Positions 53,836 through 62,995 of a stretch of 64,000 nucleotides of DNA are shown here, in pieces; within the stretch, counting starts at the first letter, position 1, and each line of letters begins with the position of its first letter. The stretch is from Actinokineospora diospyrosa. Lineage in GTDB: Bacteria > Actinomycetota > Actinomycetes > Mycobacteriales > Pseudonocardiaceae. The position numbers and the translations under genes are program-made. The notes beneath the pieces are model-generated. The model ran no database searches. It worked only from the letters and a program-made list of their open reading frames with translations, and had not been told where the DNA came from. Where the stretch lies: contig NZ_JAMTCO010000015.1 in NCBI RefSeq assembly GCF_024171925.1, forward strand, positions 186,001-250,000. The letters run 5' to 3'.

Positions 53836-54461
53836 CCGGGAGTTTGAGCGACCACGAGCGGGCCTTGACCGCGCGGGTCCACGCCATCATCGCGCTGGCG
53901 CCGGACACGCCGCTGGTCAAGGTCCTGCCCCCGTGGGCCGTGGACCGCTACCTGCGCCACGAGGTGTCACCGGGCGCGGCGGGCGCGCACCCCCCGTTCG
54001 ACTACCGGCTCGTCGGTGGCACTGTCGCCCGGCTGCAGGACTGCGCGAACCTGCGGACCCCGCGCGACTTCCACCAGGCCTTCCGGTTGGACTACGCGGG
54101 CAGCCCGTTCCACCCGGACATGCCGGTGCTGCACACCATGGAGTTCATCGCCGAACACCCCGACCGGTACGTCGTGCCCTTCGGGGCCCCTACCGGCCCC
54201 CGCGAACCCGCCTACGAGATGACCGCGGCCGCTCTAGCCGCGGGAGTCGACCCCAACACCGTCCGCACCGAGTTCGCCCCTTGGCCCTTCACCGGCACAG
54301 GCATCACCGGCGGCGGCCCGTTGGCCCTACCTGAGTGGTGGCGGCAGCCCGGCTTGATCCCCGCTGGCAGCCGCATCACGGCCCACACCGCGACCGGACC
54401 CCACCCCGTAGCCCTGTGGACAGCGTCAACCTGGACCTCTTTCCCCAAGGACTCGCGATGA
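53832..54461 (+). CDS. Orphan C-terminal toxin-domain gene
   Basis: 209 residues from GTG 53832. It aligns with the C-terminal 240 residues of the 652-residue protein: L..HER.L.AR, then VGGxVARxQD, TPxD, RLDYxGxP, HTxEF, PxGAP, AGVxP, WPxTGxGxT, and IPxG near the end. The delivery and linker regions are absent, so it may be an orphan toxin cassette that can recombine with the full gene, or a non-toxic modulator. Confidence 0.72.
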   Translation: MTGSLSDHERALTARVHAIIALAPDTPLVKVLPPWAVDRYLRHEVSPGAAGAHPPFDYRLVGGTVARLQDCANLRTPRDFHQAFRLDYAGSPFHPDMPVLHTMEFIAEHPDRYVVPFGAPTGPREPAYEMTAAALAAGVDPNTVRTEFAPWPFTGTGITGGGPLALPEWWRQPGLIPAGSRITAHTATGPHPVALWTASTWTSFPKDSR

Positions 54462-54877
54462 CCTACCAGCGCCCCCGCACCGGAATCATCGCCACCCTCG
54501 ACGGCCGCGAATACCCCGCGACCCTCGCCGACCAGGGCCAGGTCACCCTCCTGTCGACCACCGACCCGGCCGACCCCCGCTTCACCCACACCCCGTCCGG
54601 CTGGCACAGCACCATCCCCGCCGCCGCCCTAGAGCGCCTCGACGAGGTCTCCACCCGAGCCGACCACCTAGGCCACGAATGCCTGGTCGTCGGCATCTCC
54701 GCCCAGGGCTCCGCGGGCCTGTACTACCTGGGCCCGGACAAGTCCAAAGCCGCCGCCGACGGTTTCGTCCAGATCGACCCGGGCACTTGGGCCAAGAACG
54801 CCCCCATCACCGAACTCACCAACTACCGCGAACACCACGCCGACCTACTCTTCACCACCTGGCTGACCCACTCCTAA
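54458..54877 (+). CDS. Putative immunity protein 2
   Basis: 139 residues, paralogue of the first immunity-like gene. ATG 54458 overlaps the stop of the orphan toxin gene (ATGA). Sequence divergence from the first copy is large, fitting specific immunity to each toxin variant. Confidence 0.66.
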   Translation: MTYQRPRTGIIATLDGREYPATLADQGQVTLLSTTDPADPRFTHTPSGWHSTIPAAALERLDEVSTRADHLGHECLVVGISAQGSAGLYYLGPDKSKAAADGFVQIDPGTWAKNAPITELTNYREHHADLLFTTWLTHS

Positions 54878-55339
54878 ACCCACCCCCACCTGCCAAAACC
54901 CCCACCGCCAGCCGCCCGCCCCGAACGACCCCAGCCCCCACCCTGTCCCGGGGGGCGTCCCCAGGCCCAGTCTACCGGAGGGGGTCGGCGAGCAGGGCGA
55001 TGATGATCTTGCCTGTGGATAACTTGTCGCCCAACAGAGGGAAGTCAAGATCGCCCGGGTAGGTGAAGTTAGCGCGAGCAAGGTGACGGAGCGGGGAAAC
55101 GCCAGGTCAGGGGCGCAGGTAGTACGAGAGCTCAGGCCGCTGACTTTCGGCCTGACAACCGAGTCCGCAACGAGCAGCACCGGACTTAGTGGAGATCGGC
55201 CCAGCGATGTATTCGCGGTTGGCCGTGTAGGCAGTCCTGGGTGAAATCCATACCCAGCACGGTGAGCCGTTGGTTTTATTTGCTCGGCCAGCCACAGCCG
55301 GGCGGCAACGCTCGCACACCACGAGACGATCTCCACACC
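54878..55339. other. Intergenic region with a single DnaA box
   Basis: No convincing gene. It begins with a C-rich low-complexity stretch and contains TGTGGATAA (about 55014-55022), a perfect complement of the DnaA box TTATCCACA. A frame opening at GTG 55241 could extend the next gene by 33 residues. Confidence 0.45.
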
Positions 55340-56068
55340 ATGGGCAAGCGATGGCTGCTGACGACTCTTCGTCGAGCCCTAGCGGATCGAGACGCTCCGG
55401 TGCCGGAGGAGCACACCGCAGCCAGCCAGCCGGACCCCGGTCTGCAGGTGGCCTTGGCTGAGTACAACCGGCGCGCACTGCTGGTCCAGGTCACAGTCGC
55501 CCGCATGGACCAGTCGCTCACCCTCCTCATAGGCGGTCTCGCGGTCTTGGCCTCAGCCGAGGGCGTTCTCTTCGCGGGCTTGTGGACTGCCAAACCGCTG
55601 GCCTTCTACTGGGGAACCTCGTTCCTGTCGGCCGCGGCCGCAGCGTTCAGCTGTGCAATTCTGGTGCGCGACGCGAAGACGCGCTTGGTCCAGACTCGTG
55701 CGGAGCAGGCCCAGGCTCGCTTGCGCAACTACTTCGTCTCGCTGGCTCCTGAGATCAGGCCCTACCTGTCGGACACCATCCACGACGACTGGCCGACGCC
55801 GTACTCGGCGGGGACGCGCAGCTTCACCTACCGGGCTTGGCTGGCCATCGCGGCACTAGCCGGGGCTTGTGCTGGGCTCAGTTGCGCTGCCGCCCTGGCC
55901 ACGAGCGTGCACCACTGGTGGATCGTGGCGGCCGCAGGGGTCGCCGTCACGGCTGGGGTTGCGGGGGAGCTCACCCGCCTCGTCCGGAGGTGGCTCCGGA
56001 AGCTCAGTCAGGCTTACACACCGCTGTTCCCGGGGTTCGCTGACGAACGCCGAGACCGCGACGGATGA
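55340..56068 (+). CDS. Four-span membrane protein, unknown function
   Basis: 242 residues from ATG 55340. Spans are about LTLLIGGLAVLASAEGVLFA, WGTSFLSAAAAAFSCAILV, WLAIAALAGACAGLSCAAAL and WWIVAAAGVAVTAGVAGELT. A soluble loop of about 55 residues lies between spans 2 and 3. It resembles the 2TM+2TM layout of SLATT-like effectors, but I cannot confirm that. No ribosome site is obvious. Confidence 0.6.
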   Translation: MGKRWLLTTLRRALADRDAPVPEEHTAASQPDPGLQVALAEYNRRALLVQVTVARMDQSLTLLIGGLAVLASAEGVLFAGLWTAKPLAFYWGTSFLSAAAAAFSCAILVRDAKTRLVQTRAEQAQARLRNYFVSLAPEIRPYLSDTIHDDWPTPYSAGTRSFTYRAWLAIAALAGACAGLSCAAALATSVHHWWIVAAAGVAVTAGVAGELTRLVRRWLRKLSQAYTPLFPGFADERRDRDG

Positions 56069-56272
56069 CCTACCAGTGCGACGACCGAGCTGTTGTGGTC
56101 GGCGCTGAACTCAGCAGTCCTCGGTCTTGCTAGGCCCGGTGGGCAGTTCCCGCTGCTCCCAGCCTGGTCTGCACACGAGACCTCGAATCCCTCCGAGCTG
56201 CTGGCTGCGATCCTGCGGGTGACGTTGGCAGGAGCGTAAGACGGCGGAGCGGATGAACAGGAGCGTGCGGTA

Positions 56273-56908
56273 GTGCGAGAGCAGTGGTCGGAAGCGGAAG
56301 CGATCGCCGAGCAGGAGCGGTTGCGGTACGCGGTCGAAACCGTGGCGCCAGAGGGGTTCGAGCCCAAGACAGCGACCGGCTTGGATGTCCACTACACCGA
56401 GAACGCCCTGGTAGCAGCCGCCTGCACGATCGACCTGGGCACCGACGAGCTCATCGACTCAGCGACCTGCACCGGCCCGGAGACCTTCCCCTACATCCCC
56501 GGCCTCTTCGCCTTCCGAGAGCTTCCGCTGCTTCTAAGAGCCATCGAGCAGCTAGCCACGCCCCCAGAAGTCCTCGTCTGCGACGGCCAAGGTCTAGCGC
56601 ACCCACGAAGGTTCGGCTTGGCCTGCCACGCGGGGGTTCTAACCGGCATTCCATCCCTAGGCGTCGGCAAGAACGCGTTAGGCGAGTTCACGGCGCCAGG
56701 ACCACATAGAGGCGACTGGTCAGCCCTAACTGATGCCGGGGAGACAGTTGGGCGTGCCTTGCGCACTCAGCCCAACGTCAAGCCGGTGTTCGTGTCCGTC
56801 GGCCATCGGATCGACATCGACACGGCCACCGACCTCGTGCTCAAGCTGGCGCCGAGGTACCGCCTGCCGGAGACGACCCGGCAGGCGGACCAGCTGTCCC
56901 GGCGTTAG
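56273..56908 (+). CDS. nfi: Endonuclease V
   Basis: 211 residues. Signatures are GLDVHY (catalytic Asp), FPYIPGLFAFRELP (Glu and wedge region), VCDGQGLAHPRRFGLACHAGVL (Asp), IPSLGVGKNALG (Lys) and a C-terminal PRYRLPETTRQAD. It nicks DNA or RNA near deaminated adenine (inosine). GTG 56273 has AGGAG 9 nt upstream. Convergent with the M20 peptidase gene; the two 3' ends overlap by four bases. Confidence 0.95.
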   Translation: MREQWSEAEAIAEQERLRYAVETVAPEGFEPKTATGLDVHYTENALVAAACTIDLGTDELIDSATCTGPETFPYIPGLFAFRELPLLLRAIEQLATPPEVLVCDGQGLAHPRRFGLACHAGVLTGIPSLGVGKNALGEFTAPGPHRGDWSALTDAGETVGRALRTQPNVKPVFVSVGHRIDIDTATDLVLKLAPRYRLPETTRQADQLSRR

Positions 56909-58320
56909 GCCCGGGCGTGCGCGTCGAGCAGGTGCGCGACGGCCTCGGTAACGCGCTCGGCTTGTTTCACGTGAAGCCACTCGTCGGGCACGTGGGCGTT
57001 GCTGTCCGCGCCGAGGGCCCCGGTGATCACGAACTGGGCGTCCGGGTAGAGGTGGGCGAGCAGGCCCATGAACGGGATCGAACCGCCGAGGGAGACCGTG
57101 CCCCAGGGGTTGCCGAAGATCTCGCCGGACAGGGCGTCGAGGGCATCGCGCAGCCACGGCGCCAACCGCGGCGCGTTCCAGCCGTCCGCCGCCTCGGTCC
57201 TGGTCAGCTCGACCGTGGCGCCGTAGGGGACGTCCGAGGTCAGGGCGTCGCGGACGGCCTCGAGGGCCACGAGCGAGTCCGCGGTCGGGGGCAGCCGGAA
57301 GCTCAGCGTCAGCGTGGTGAACGGCCGCAGCACGTTGCCCGCGTCGACCGGCTCGGGGAAGCCGCTGGCACCGATGACCGACAGGGTCGGCCGCCAGCCG
57401 TTGTTCAGGACCAGCTCGACCTCGTCGTCGTCCACCGGCCGGGTGTCACCGTGCAGGGGGAAGAGCGCACGGACGGTGCCCGGCGCGGCGGCCACCGCCT
57501 GCGCCGCTTCACCCGCCCGGTCGTCCGGGATGTCGACGTGCATCTCCTTGATCAGGATCTCGCCGGACTCGGCGTCCTCGACCCGGTCGAGCAGCCTGCG
57601 GATCACCCGGAACGAGCTCGGCACGACGCCGCTGGCGAGACCGGAGTGCTGACCGGCGTCCAGCACCCGCACCGTCAGGTCTACCGACGCGAGGCCGCGT
57701 AGCGACGTGGTCAGCCACAAGCGCTCGTAGTCGTTGCCGCCTGAGTCAAGGCACACGACCAGCGACACTCGGCCAAGCTGGTCGGAAAGGTGCTCAAGGT
57801 ACGCGGGCAAGTCAGGGCTACCGGACTCTTCACCGGTCTCTAGCAGCACCACGCACCGAGCGTGGGATCCCTTAGAGGCGCGGACAGCCTCGATCGCCGC
57901 TGTGGCCGCGTAACCCGCGTAGCCGTCATCAGCCGCGCCACGTCCGAACAGCTTGCCGTCGCGCAGAACCGGCGTCCACGGGCCAAGCCCCTCGCCCCAC
58001 CCGCCAACCGGCGGCTGCTTGTCGAGGTGCCCATAGAGGAGCACGGTGCCCTTGTCGTCGTCACCGGTGGCGGGCACGTCGAGCAGCAACACAGGGGTGC
58101 GGTCAGGCAGTTTCACCACGTCGACGCGCGCACCCTGGATGTCGCGCGCGCTGATCCACGCGCGCAGGTGCTCGATGGCACCGTCGAGGTGCCCGTTGGC
58201 GGCCCAGTTCGCGTCGAAGTTCGGCGAGAGGGCGGGTATGGCGATGAAGTCCGACAGGCTGGGCAGGATCTCTGCCTCCCACAACTCCCGGACTGTCTGC
58301 TGCACGGCTGTCTTGTCCAC
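56905..58320 (-). CDS. M20-family dipeptidase/peptidase
   Basis: 471 residues. Metal-ligand motifs are VLLYGHLDKQPP (His, Asp), GRGAADDGYAGYA (bridging Asp), VLLETGEESGSPD (Glu catalytic and metal) and a C-terminal GSIPFMG..HVPDEWLHV. It is likely a cytoplasmic dipeptidase (PepV/CNDP-like). GTG 58320 is the start; it lies inside a TGTGGACAA sequence, a DnaA-box-like word that here is probably coincidental. Confidence 0.93.
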   Translation of the reverse strand: MDKTAVQQTVRELWEAEILPSLSDFIAIPALSPNFDANWAANGHLDGAIEHLRAWISARDIQGARVDVVKLPDRTPVLLLDVPATGDDDKGTVLLYGHLDKQPPVGGWGEGLGPWTPVLRDGKLFGRGAADDGYAGYAATAAIEAVRASKGSHARCVVLLETGEESGSPDLPAYLEHLSDQLGRVSLVVCLDSGGNDYERLWLTTSLRGLASVDLTVRVLDAGQHSGLASGVVPSSFRVIRRLLDRVEDAESGEILIKEMHVDIPDDRAGEAAQAVAAAPGTVRALFPLHGDTRPVDDDEVELVLNNGWRPTLSVIGASGFPEPVDAGNVLRPFTTLTLSFRLPPTADSLVALEAVRDALTSDVPYGATVELTRTEAADGWNAPRLAPWLRDALDALSGEIFGNPWGTVSLGGSIPFMGLLAHLYPDAQFVITGALGADSNAHVPDEWLHVKQAERVTEAVAHLLDAHARA

Positions 58321-58780
58321 ATCGCCGATACTGCCACCAGCCCCGACCGCCTACCCCATCAGCGCGTCCCTCCTCAGGGGTTCATCAGGTCGAGGCGGGC
58401 AGGGTCGGTGTCGGCGCGCGGCCGGATCCGTTCCCGCACCGCGCCGCGCGCCGCCCACCCTTCTGTGACGCAGCTCACCGGCAGGTCACGTGCGGGTCGC
58501 GCCCGCGCCGACGGCGTCCACTTGAGCTGCTCCGGACCCCGGCAACTGGGACCCCCTACCGTCGGTTGTCCAAGCGTTTTCGCAGCTCAACAGCACCCTG
58601 TGGACAATTCAAGGCGCCCGTGGGCTCACTGCTGCACACTCTCCCGTGTCAGGATGTGAGAGCAACGCCGTCAGCGCCGACGGTGGCCAACGCCCCAACC
58701 AATTGGCGGTGGAATCGGCGGCGCGTCCGCATGCCGTCGCCACGAGCGACTGCGCGGCACAGACATCGAGGAGAACGCGC
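58321..58780. other. Divergent intergenic region upstream of the 2-oxoacid dehydrogenase operon
   Basis: 460 bp without a supported gene. It contains one TGTGGACAA DnaA-box-like site at 58599-58607. The promoter of the E1alpha operon is expected here; no operator was recognised. Confidence 0.45.
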
Positions 58781-59986
58781 ATGTCGTCCCCAGAACAGTG
58801 GACGCACCCGGAACCCCGGGAGGGGCCCGCGGCCACGGCCGCCGCCCCGACAGCAGAGCAGGTGATCGCGGGTTTGCGTGCGACCAGTGAGGGTGGGCCC
58901 GAGTTGGTCCAACTGCTGACGCCCGAGGGCGAACGGCTGGAGAACCCCGAGTTCGACCGGTACGTCGCCGACGTCACCGCCGAGGACCTGCGCTCGCTCT
59001 ACCGGGACATGGTCCTGGTGCGCCGCGCCGACCGCGAGGCCAACGCCCTGCAGCGGCAGGGCCAACTGGGCATCTGGGTCCCGCTGCTCGGCCAGGAGGC
59101 CGCGCAGATCGGGTCCGGCCGCGCGCTGCGCGACACCGACATGGTGTTCCCCAGCTACCGCGAGCACGGCGTCGCCTGGTGCCGGGGGATCAGCCCCAAG
59201 GAGATCCTGGGGATCTTCCGCGGCACCGACCACGGCAGCTGGGACTCCAACGCCAAGCGCTTCCACCCCTACACCATCGTGATCGGCAACCAGGTGCTCA
59301 ACGCCGCCGGTTACGCCATGGGGCAGCGGTTCGAGGGCAAGGTCGGCGACGGCGACAGCGAAGCGACCATGGTGTTCTTCGGTGACGGCGCGACCAGCCA
59401 GGGCGACGTGCACGAGGGCTTCGTGTGGGCGGCGGTGTACGACGCGCCGCTGGTGTTCTTCTGCCAGAACAACCAGTGGGCGATCTCCGAGCCGACCGAG
59501 CGCCAGTCGCGGCTGCCGCTCTACCACCGCGCCCGCGGCTACGGCTTCCCCGGCATCCGGGTCGACGGCAACGACGTGCTCGCCACCCTCGCGGTGTCGC
59601 GGTGGGCGCTCGACGAGTGCAGGCACGGCAACGGCCCGGTGCTCATCGAGGCGTTCACGTACCGGATGGACGCGCACACCACGACCGACGACCCCACCCG
59701 CTACCGGCACTCCGACGAGTTGGAGGCCTGGAAGCTCAAGGACCCGATCGAGCGGGTCCGGGTGCACCTGGTCCGGCACGAGCACGCCGACCAGGACTTC
59801 TTCGACTCGGTCCAGGCCGACGCCGACGAGCTGGCCGCGGACCTGCGCGAGTTCTGCTTCAACATGCCGCACCCGCCGGTGAACCAGATGTTCGACCACG
59901 TCTACGCCGAGGCCAGCCCGTTCGTCGACGCCCAGCGCGACGAGTTCCTGGCCTACCAGGCCAACTTCGCCGGAGGTGAGCACTGA
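58781..59986 (+). CDS. 2-oxoacid dehydrogenase E1 alpha subunit
   Basis: 401 residues. The thiamine diphosphate motif GDGATSQGDVHEGFVWAAVYDAPLVFFCQNNQWAIS is clear, with YREHGVAWCRG and DAHTTTDDPTRYR around it. It forms an alpha2beta2 E1 with the next gene and decarboxylates pyruvate or a branched-chain 2-oxoacid. The GTDHGSWDSNAKRFHP stretch is more like branched-chain/acetoin types. ATG 58781 has GAGGAG upstream. First of three genes with overlapping or near-abutting ends. Confidence 0.94.
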   Translation: MSSPEQWTHPEPREGPAATAAAPTAEQVIAGLRATSEGGPELVQLLTPEGERLENPEFDRYVADVTAEDLRSLYRDMVLVRRADREANALQRQGQLGIWVPLLGQEAAQIGSGRALRDTDMVFPSYREHGVAWCRGISPKEILGIFRGTDHGSWDSNAKRFHPYTIVIGNQVLNAAGYAMGQRFEGKVGDGDSEATMVFFGDGATSQGDVHEGFVWAAVYDAPLVFFCQNNQWAISEPTERQSRLPLYHRARGYGFPGIRVDGNDVLATLAVSRWALDECRHGNGPVLIEAFTYRMDAHTTTDDPTRYRHSDELEAWKLKDPIERVRVHLVRHEHADQDFFDSVQADADELAADLREFCFNMPHPPVNQMFDHVYAEASPFVDAQRDEFLAYQANFAGGEH

Positions 59987-61014
59987 TGGCCGCACCCGTG
60001 TTGAACAAGAAGCCGGGGGCCACCACGGCCACCCAGTCGCTGACCCTGGGCAAGGCGCTCAACCAGGGTCTGCGGGCCGCGATGGAGGCCGACCCCAAGG
60101 TCATCGTGATGGGTGAGGACGTCGGCAAGCTCGGCGGCGTCTTCCGGATCACCGACGGCCTGCAGAAGGACTTCGGCGAGCACCGCGTGCTCGACACGCC
60201 GCTGTCGGAGTCCGGCATCATCGGCGCGGCCGTCGGCCTCGCGGTGCGCGGGTTCCGCCCGGTCTGCGAGATCCAGTTCGACGGGTTCATCTTCCCCGGC
60301 TTCGACCAGATCGTGTCCCAGGTGGCGAAGCTGCACGCGCGCACGCTGGGCCGGGTCAAGGTCCCGCTGGTGATCCGGGTGCCCTTCGGCGGTGGCATCG
60401 GCGCCGTCGAGCACCACTCCGAGTCCCCCGAGTCGTACTTCGCGCACACCGCGGGCCTCAAGGTCGTGTCCTGCTCCAACGCCGTCGACGCCTACTGGAT
60501 GATCCAGCAGGCGATCCAGTGCGACGACCCGGTGCTGTTCTTCGAGCCCAAGCGGTTCTACCACTCCGGGTTCATGAAGACCGAGGTCGACACCACCGCC
60601 ACGCCCGACCCGCTGTTCGCCTCCCGCGTGGTGCGCGCGGGCAGCACGGCGACCGTGGTCGCCTACGGCCCGTCGGTGAAGGTCGCGCTGGACGCGGCGA
60701 CCGCGGCCGAGGAGGAGGGGCGCTCGCTGGAGGTCATCGACCTGCGCTCGCTGTCCCCGCTGGACCTGGGGCCGGTGTTCGAGTCGGTGCGCCGCACCGG
60801 TCGGCTGGTCGTGGTCAGCGAAGCGCCCTCGGAGGCGTCGCTGACCTCGGAGATCGCCGCGCGGGTGCAGCAGGAGTGCTTCTACTCGCTGGAGGCGCCG
60901 GTGCTGCGGGTGACCGGGTTCGACACCCCGTACCCCCCGGCCAAGCTGGAGGAAGAGTTCCTGCCCGACCTCGACCGGGTGCTCGACGCCGTCGACCGAT
61001 CGCTGGCGTGGTGA
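59986..61014 (+). CDS. 2-oxoacid dehydrogenase E1 beta subunit
   Basis: 342 residues. It has GEDVGKLGGVFRITDGLQKDFG near the N-terminus, DTPLSESGIIGAAVGLAVRG, and RVPFGGGIGAVEHHSESPESYF, the usual E1-beta hallmarks. The start overlaps the E1-alpha stop (TGATGG). It pairs with E1 alpha. Confidence 0.95.
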   Translation: MAAPVLNKKPGATTATQSLTLGKALNQGLRAAMEADPKVIVMGEDVGKLGGVFRITDGLQKDFGEHRVLDTPLSESGIIGAAVGLAVRGFRPVCEIQFDGFIFPGFDQIVSQVAKLHARTLGRVKVPLVIRVPFGGGIGAVEHHSESPESYFAHTAGLKVVSCSNAVDAYWMIQQAIQCDDPVLFFEPKRFYHSGFMKTEVDTTATPDPLFASRVVRAGSTATVVAYGPSVKVALDAATAAEEEGRSLEVIDLRSLSPLDLGPVFESVRRTGRLVVVSEAPSEASLTSEIAARVQQECFYSLEAPVLRVTGFDTPYPPAKLEEEFLPDLDRVLDAVDRSLAW

Positions 61015-61017
61015 CCT

Positions 61018-62436
61018 GTGCCTGAGTTCAAGAGCTTCCCGCTGCCCGACACCGCCGAGGGCCTGACCGAGGCCGAGATCCTGAGCTGGCACGTGCAGCC
61101 GGGGGACGCGGTGGTGGTCAACCAGATCATCGTCGAGATCGAGACCGCGAAGGCCGCCGTCGAGCTGCCCTGCCCGTGGGCGGGTGTGGTCACCGAGCTG
61201 CACGTGCAGCCCGGCCAGACCGTCGAGGTGGGCACGCCGATCCTGACCATCGACGTCGACCCGGGTGGCGCTGCCGCGCCAGCCCCGGTCGCCGCCGCTC
61301 CCGCCCCGGCCGCGGCCGACGGCGAGGAGGAGATGAAGCCGCTGGTCGGCTACGGCGCCAAGGCGGTCACCGCCAAGCGGCGGGCCCGCCGGGGTCCCGC
61401 CGTCCCGGTGGAACCCGCGGCCGCGGCGGCGCAGAGCACGGTCGCCGCCGCGTTCGAGCACCACCAGGGTCCGCTGCCGGACAGCCCGCCGCCCGCCCTG
61501 CCCAGCCTGCCGAAGGTGCCCGACACCCCGGCCGCGCTGGTGGACCTGCCCGGCGGCTACGTGCCGCTGGCCAAGCCGCCGGTGCGCAAGCTGGCCAAGG
61601 ACCTCGGCATCGACCTGCGCAGCCTCGCCGGTTCCGGCGACAGCGGCGTGATCACCCGCGCCGACGTCGAACGGGCCGCGCAGGCTGCGGTGGCGCCGCC
61701 GCAGCCCACCTCGACGAGCAACGGGGTGGCCCCCGCGCGCGGTGAGCGGCGGGTGCCGATCAAGGGCGTCCGCAAGGTCACCGCGCAGGCCATGGTCAGC
61801 AGCGCCTTCACCGCGCCGCACGTCACGGAGTTCCTGACCGTCGACGTCACGCCGATGATGGAGCTGCGGGCCAGGCTCAAGGACCACCCGGAGTTCCGCG
61901 GCGTCAAGATCACCCCGCTGGTGTTCTGCGCCAAGGCCCTGGTGACCGCGATCAAGCGGACCCCGGAGGTCAACAGCGCCTGGGACGAGGCGGCGCAGGA
62001 GATCGTCTTCAAGGACTACGTGCACCTGGGCATCGCGGCGGCGACACCGCGCGGCCTGATCGTGCCCAAGATCCGCGACGCCGACACCCTGTCGCTGCGC
62101 GAGCTGGCGGTGGCCCTGGAGGCGCTGACCAGCACCGCCCGCGAGGGCAAGACCCAGCCCGCGGACATGGTCAACGGCACCATCACGATCACCAACGTCG
62201 GCGTCTTCGGCGTCGACACCGGCACCCCGATCATCAACCCCGGCGAGTCGGCGATCCTGGCCTTCGGCGCCATCCGGGACACGCCGTGGGTGGTCGACGG
62301 GGAGATCAAGATCCGCAAGGTGTGCCAGCTCGCGCTGAGCTTCGACCACCGGTTGATCGACGGTCAGCAGGGTTCGGAGTTCCTGGCGGCGATCGGTGCG
62401 CTGCTGGCCGACCCGGCGCTGGCGATCACGTACTGA
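61018..62436 (+). CDS. 2-oxoacid dehydrogenase E2 acyltransferase
   Basis: 472 residues. One N-terminal lipoyl domain carries the lipoylated Lys45 in EIETAKAAVELP (ETAKA in place of ETDKA). An Ala/Pro linker, an E3-binding domain (PPVRKLAKDLGIDLRSLAGSGDSGVITRADVE) and a catalytic core ending in SFDHRLIDGQQG (active-site His) follow. It transfers the acyl group to CoA. GTG 61018. E3 (lipoamide dehydrogenase) is not in this window. Together with E1 it is of the pdh/bkd type; the substrate is undecided. Confidence 0.94.
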   Translation: MPEFKSFPLPDTAEGLTEAEILSWHVQPGDAVVVNQIIVEIETAKAAVELPCPWAGVVTELHVQPGQTVEVGTPILTIDVDPGGAAAPAPVAAAPAPAAADGEEEMKPLVGYGAKAVTAKRRARRGPAVPVEPAAAAAQSTVAAAFEHHQGPLPDSPPPALPSLPKVPDTPAALVDLPGGYVPLAKPPVRKLAKDLGIDLRSLAGSGDSGVITRADVERAAQAAVAPPQPTSTSNGVAPARGERRVPIKGVRKVTAQAMVSSAFTAPHVTEFLTVDVTPMMELRARLKDHPEFRGVKITPLVFCAKALVTAIKRTPEVNSAWDEAAQEIVFKDYVHLGIAAATPRGLIVPKIRDADTLSLRELAVALEALTSTAREGKTQPADMVNGTITITNVGVFGVDTGTPIINPGESAILAFGAIRDTPWVVDGEIKIRKVCQLALSFDHRLIDGQQGSEFLAAIGALLADPALAITY

Positions 62437-62446
62437 AGCGGTGGAG

Positions 62447-62477
62447 CGGCCGTGGGGAGCTGGGCTTCCCACGGCCG
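62447..62477 (+). terminator. Hairpin terminator after the E1-E2 operon
   Basis: A 10-bp stem (CGGCCGTGGG / CCCACGGCCG) with an 11-nt loop that can itself form short pairs, 10 bp after the E2 stop. Confidence 0.7.
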
Positions 62478-62587
62478 TTCACATCTCTGGAAGTTTTTTC
62501 GGTGGCGATGTCGAGAACCCCCGGCCTGCTCCGTCCCCGGGGTGATCGCGACCAGAACGGGTCGCACCAGCGCCGAGGAGAACCACG

Positions 62588-62995
62588 ATGGCCAAGTACC
62601 TACTGCTCAAGCACTACCGCGGCGCGCCTGCTCCGGCCAACGACGTGCCCATGGACCAGTGGACGCAGGAGGAGATCACCGCGCACGTGCAGTACATGAG
62701 CGACTTCGCCGACCGGCTCGAGAAGACCGGCGAGTTCGTCGACGGCCAGGCGCTCGCCCCCGAGGGCACCTTCGTCCGCTACGACGGCGAGGGCCGCCCG
62801 CCGGTCACCGACGGCCCGTTCGCCGAGACCAAGGACCTCATCGCGGGCTGGATGGTGATCGACGTCGACAGCTACGAGCGCGCCGTCGAGCTCGCCGGTG
62901 AGCTGTCGGCCGCGCCGGGTGCCGGTGGCGAGCCGATCCACGAGTGGCTCGAGCTGCGCCCGTTCCTGGCGCACCCGCCCACCATCACGGAATGA
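62588..62995 (+). CDS. YCII-related (DGPF) domain protein
   Basis: 135 residues of the YCII fold (MAKYLLLKHYRG, VTDGPFAETKDLIAGWMVIDVDSYERAVELA with the diagnostic DGPF motif). ATG 62588 has GAGGAG upstream. It is coupled to an ECF sigma factor by an ATGA overlap, a pairing known for ECF42-type sigma factors. Confidence 0.93.
   Translation: MAKYLLLKHYRGAPAPANDVPMDQWTQEEITAHVQYMSDFADRLEKTGEFVDGQALAPEGTFVRYDGEGRPPVTDGPFAETKDLIAGWMVIDVDSYERAVELAGELSAAPGAGGEPIHEWLELRPFLAHPPTITE

Noticed and set aside
53832..54461. TNT (tuberculosis necrotizing toxin)-type NADase assignment
   Set aside because: The general context fits, but the motifs of the C-terminal domain do not match what I know of TNT; left unassigned.
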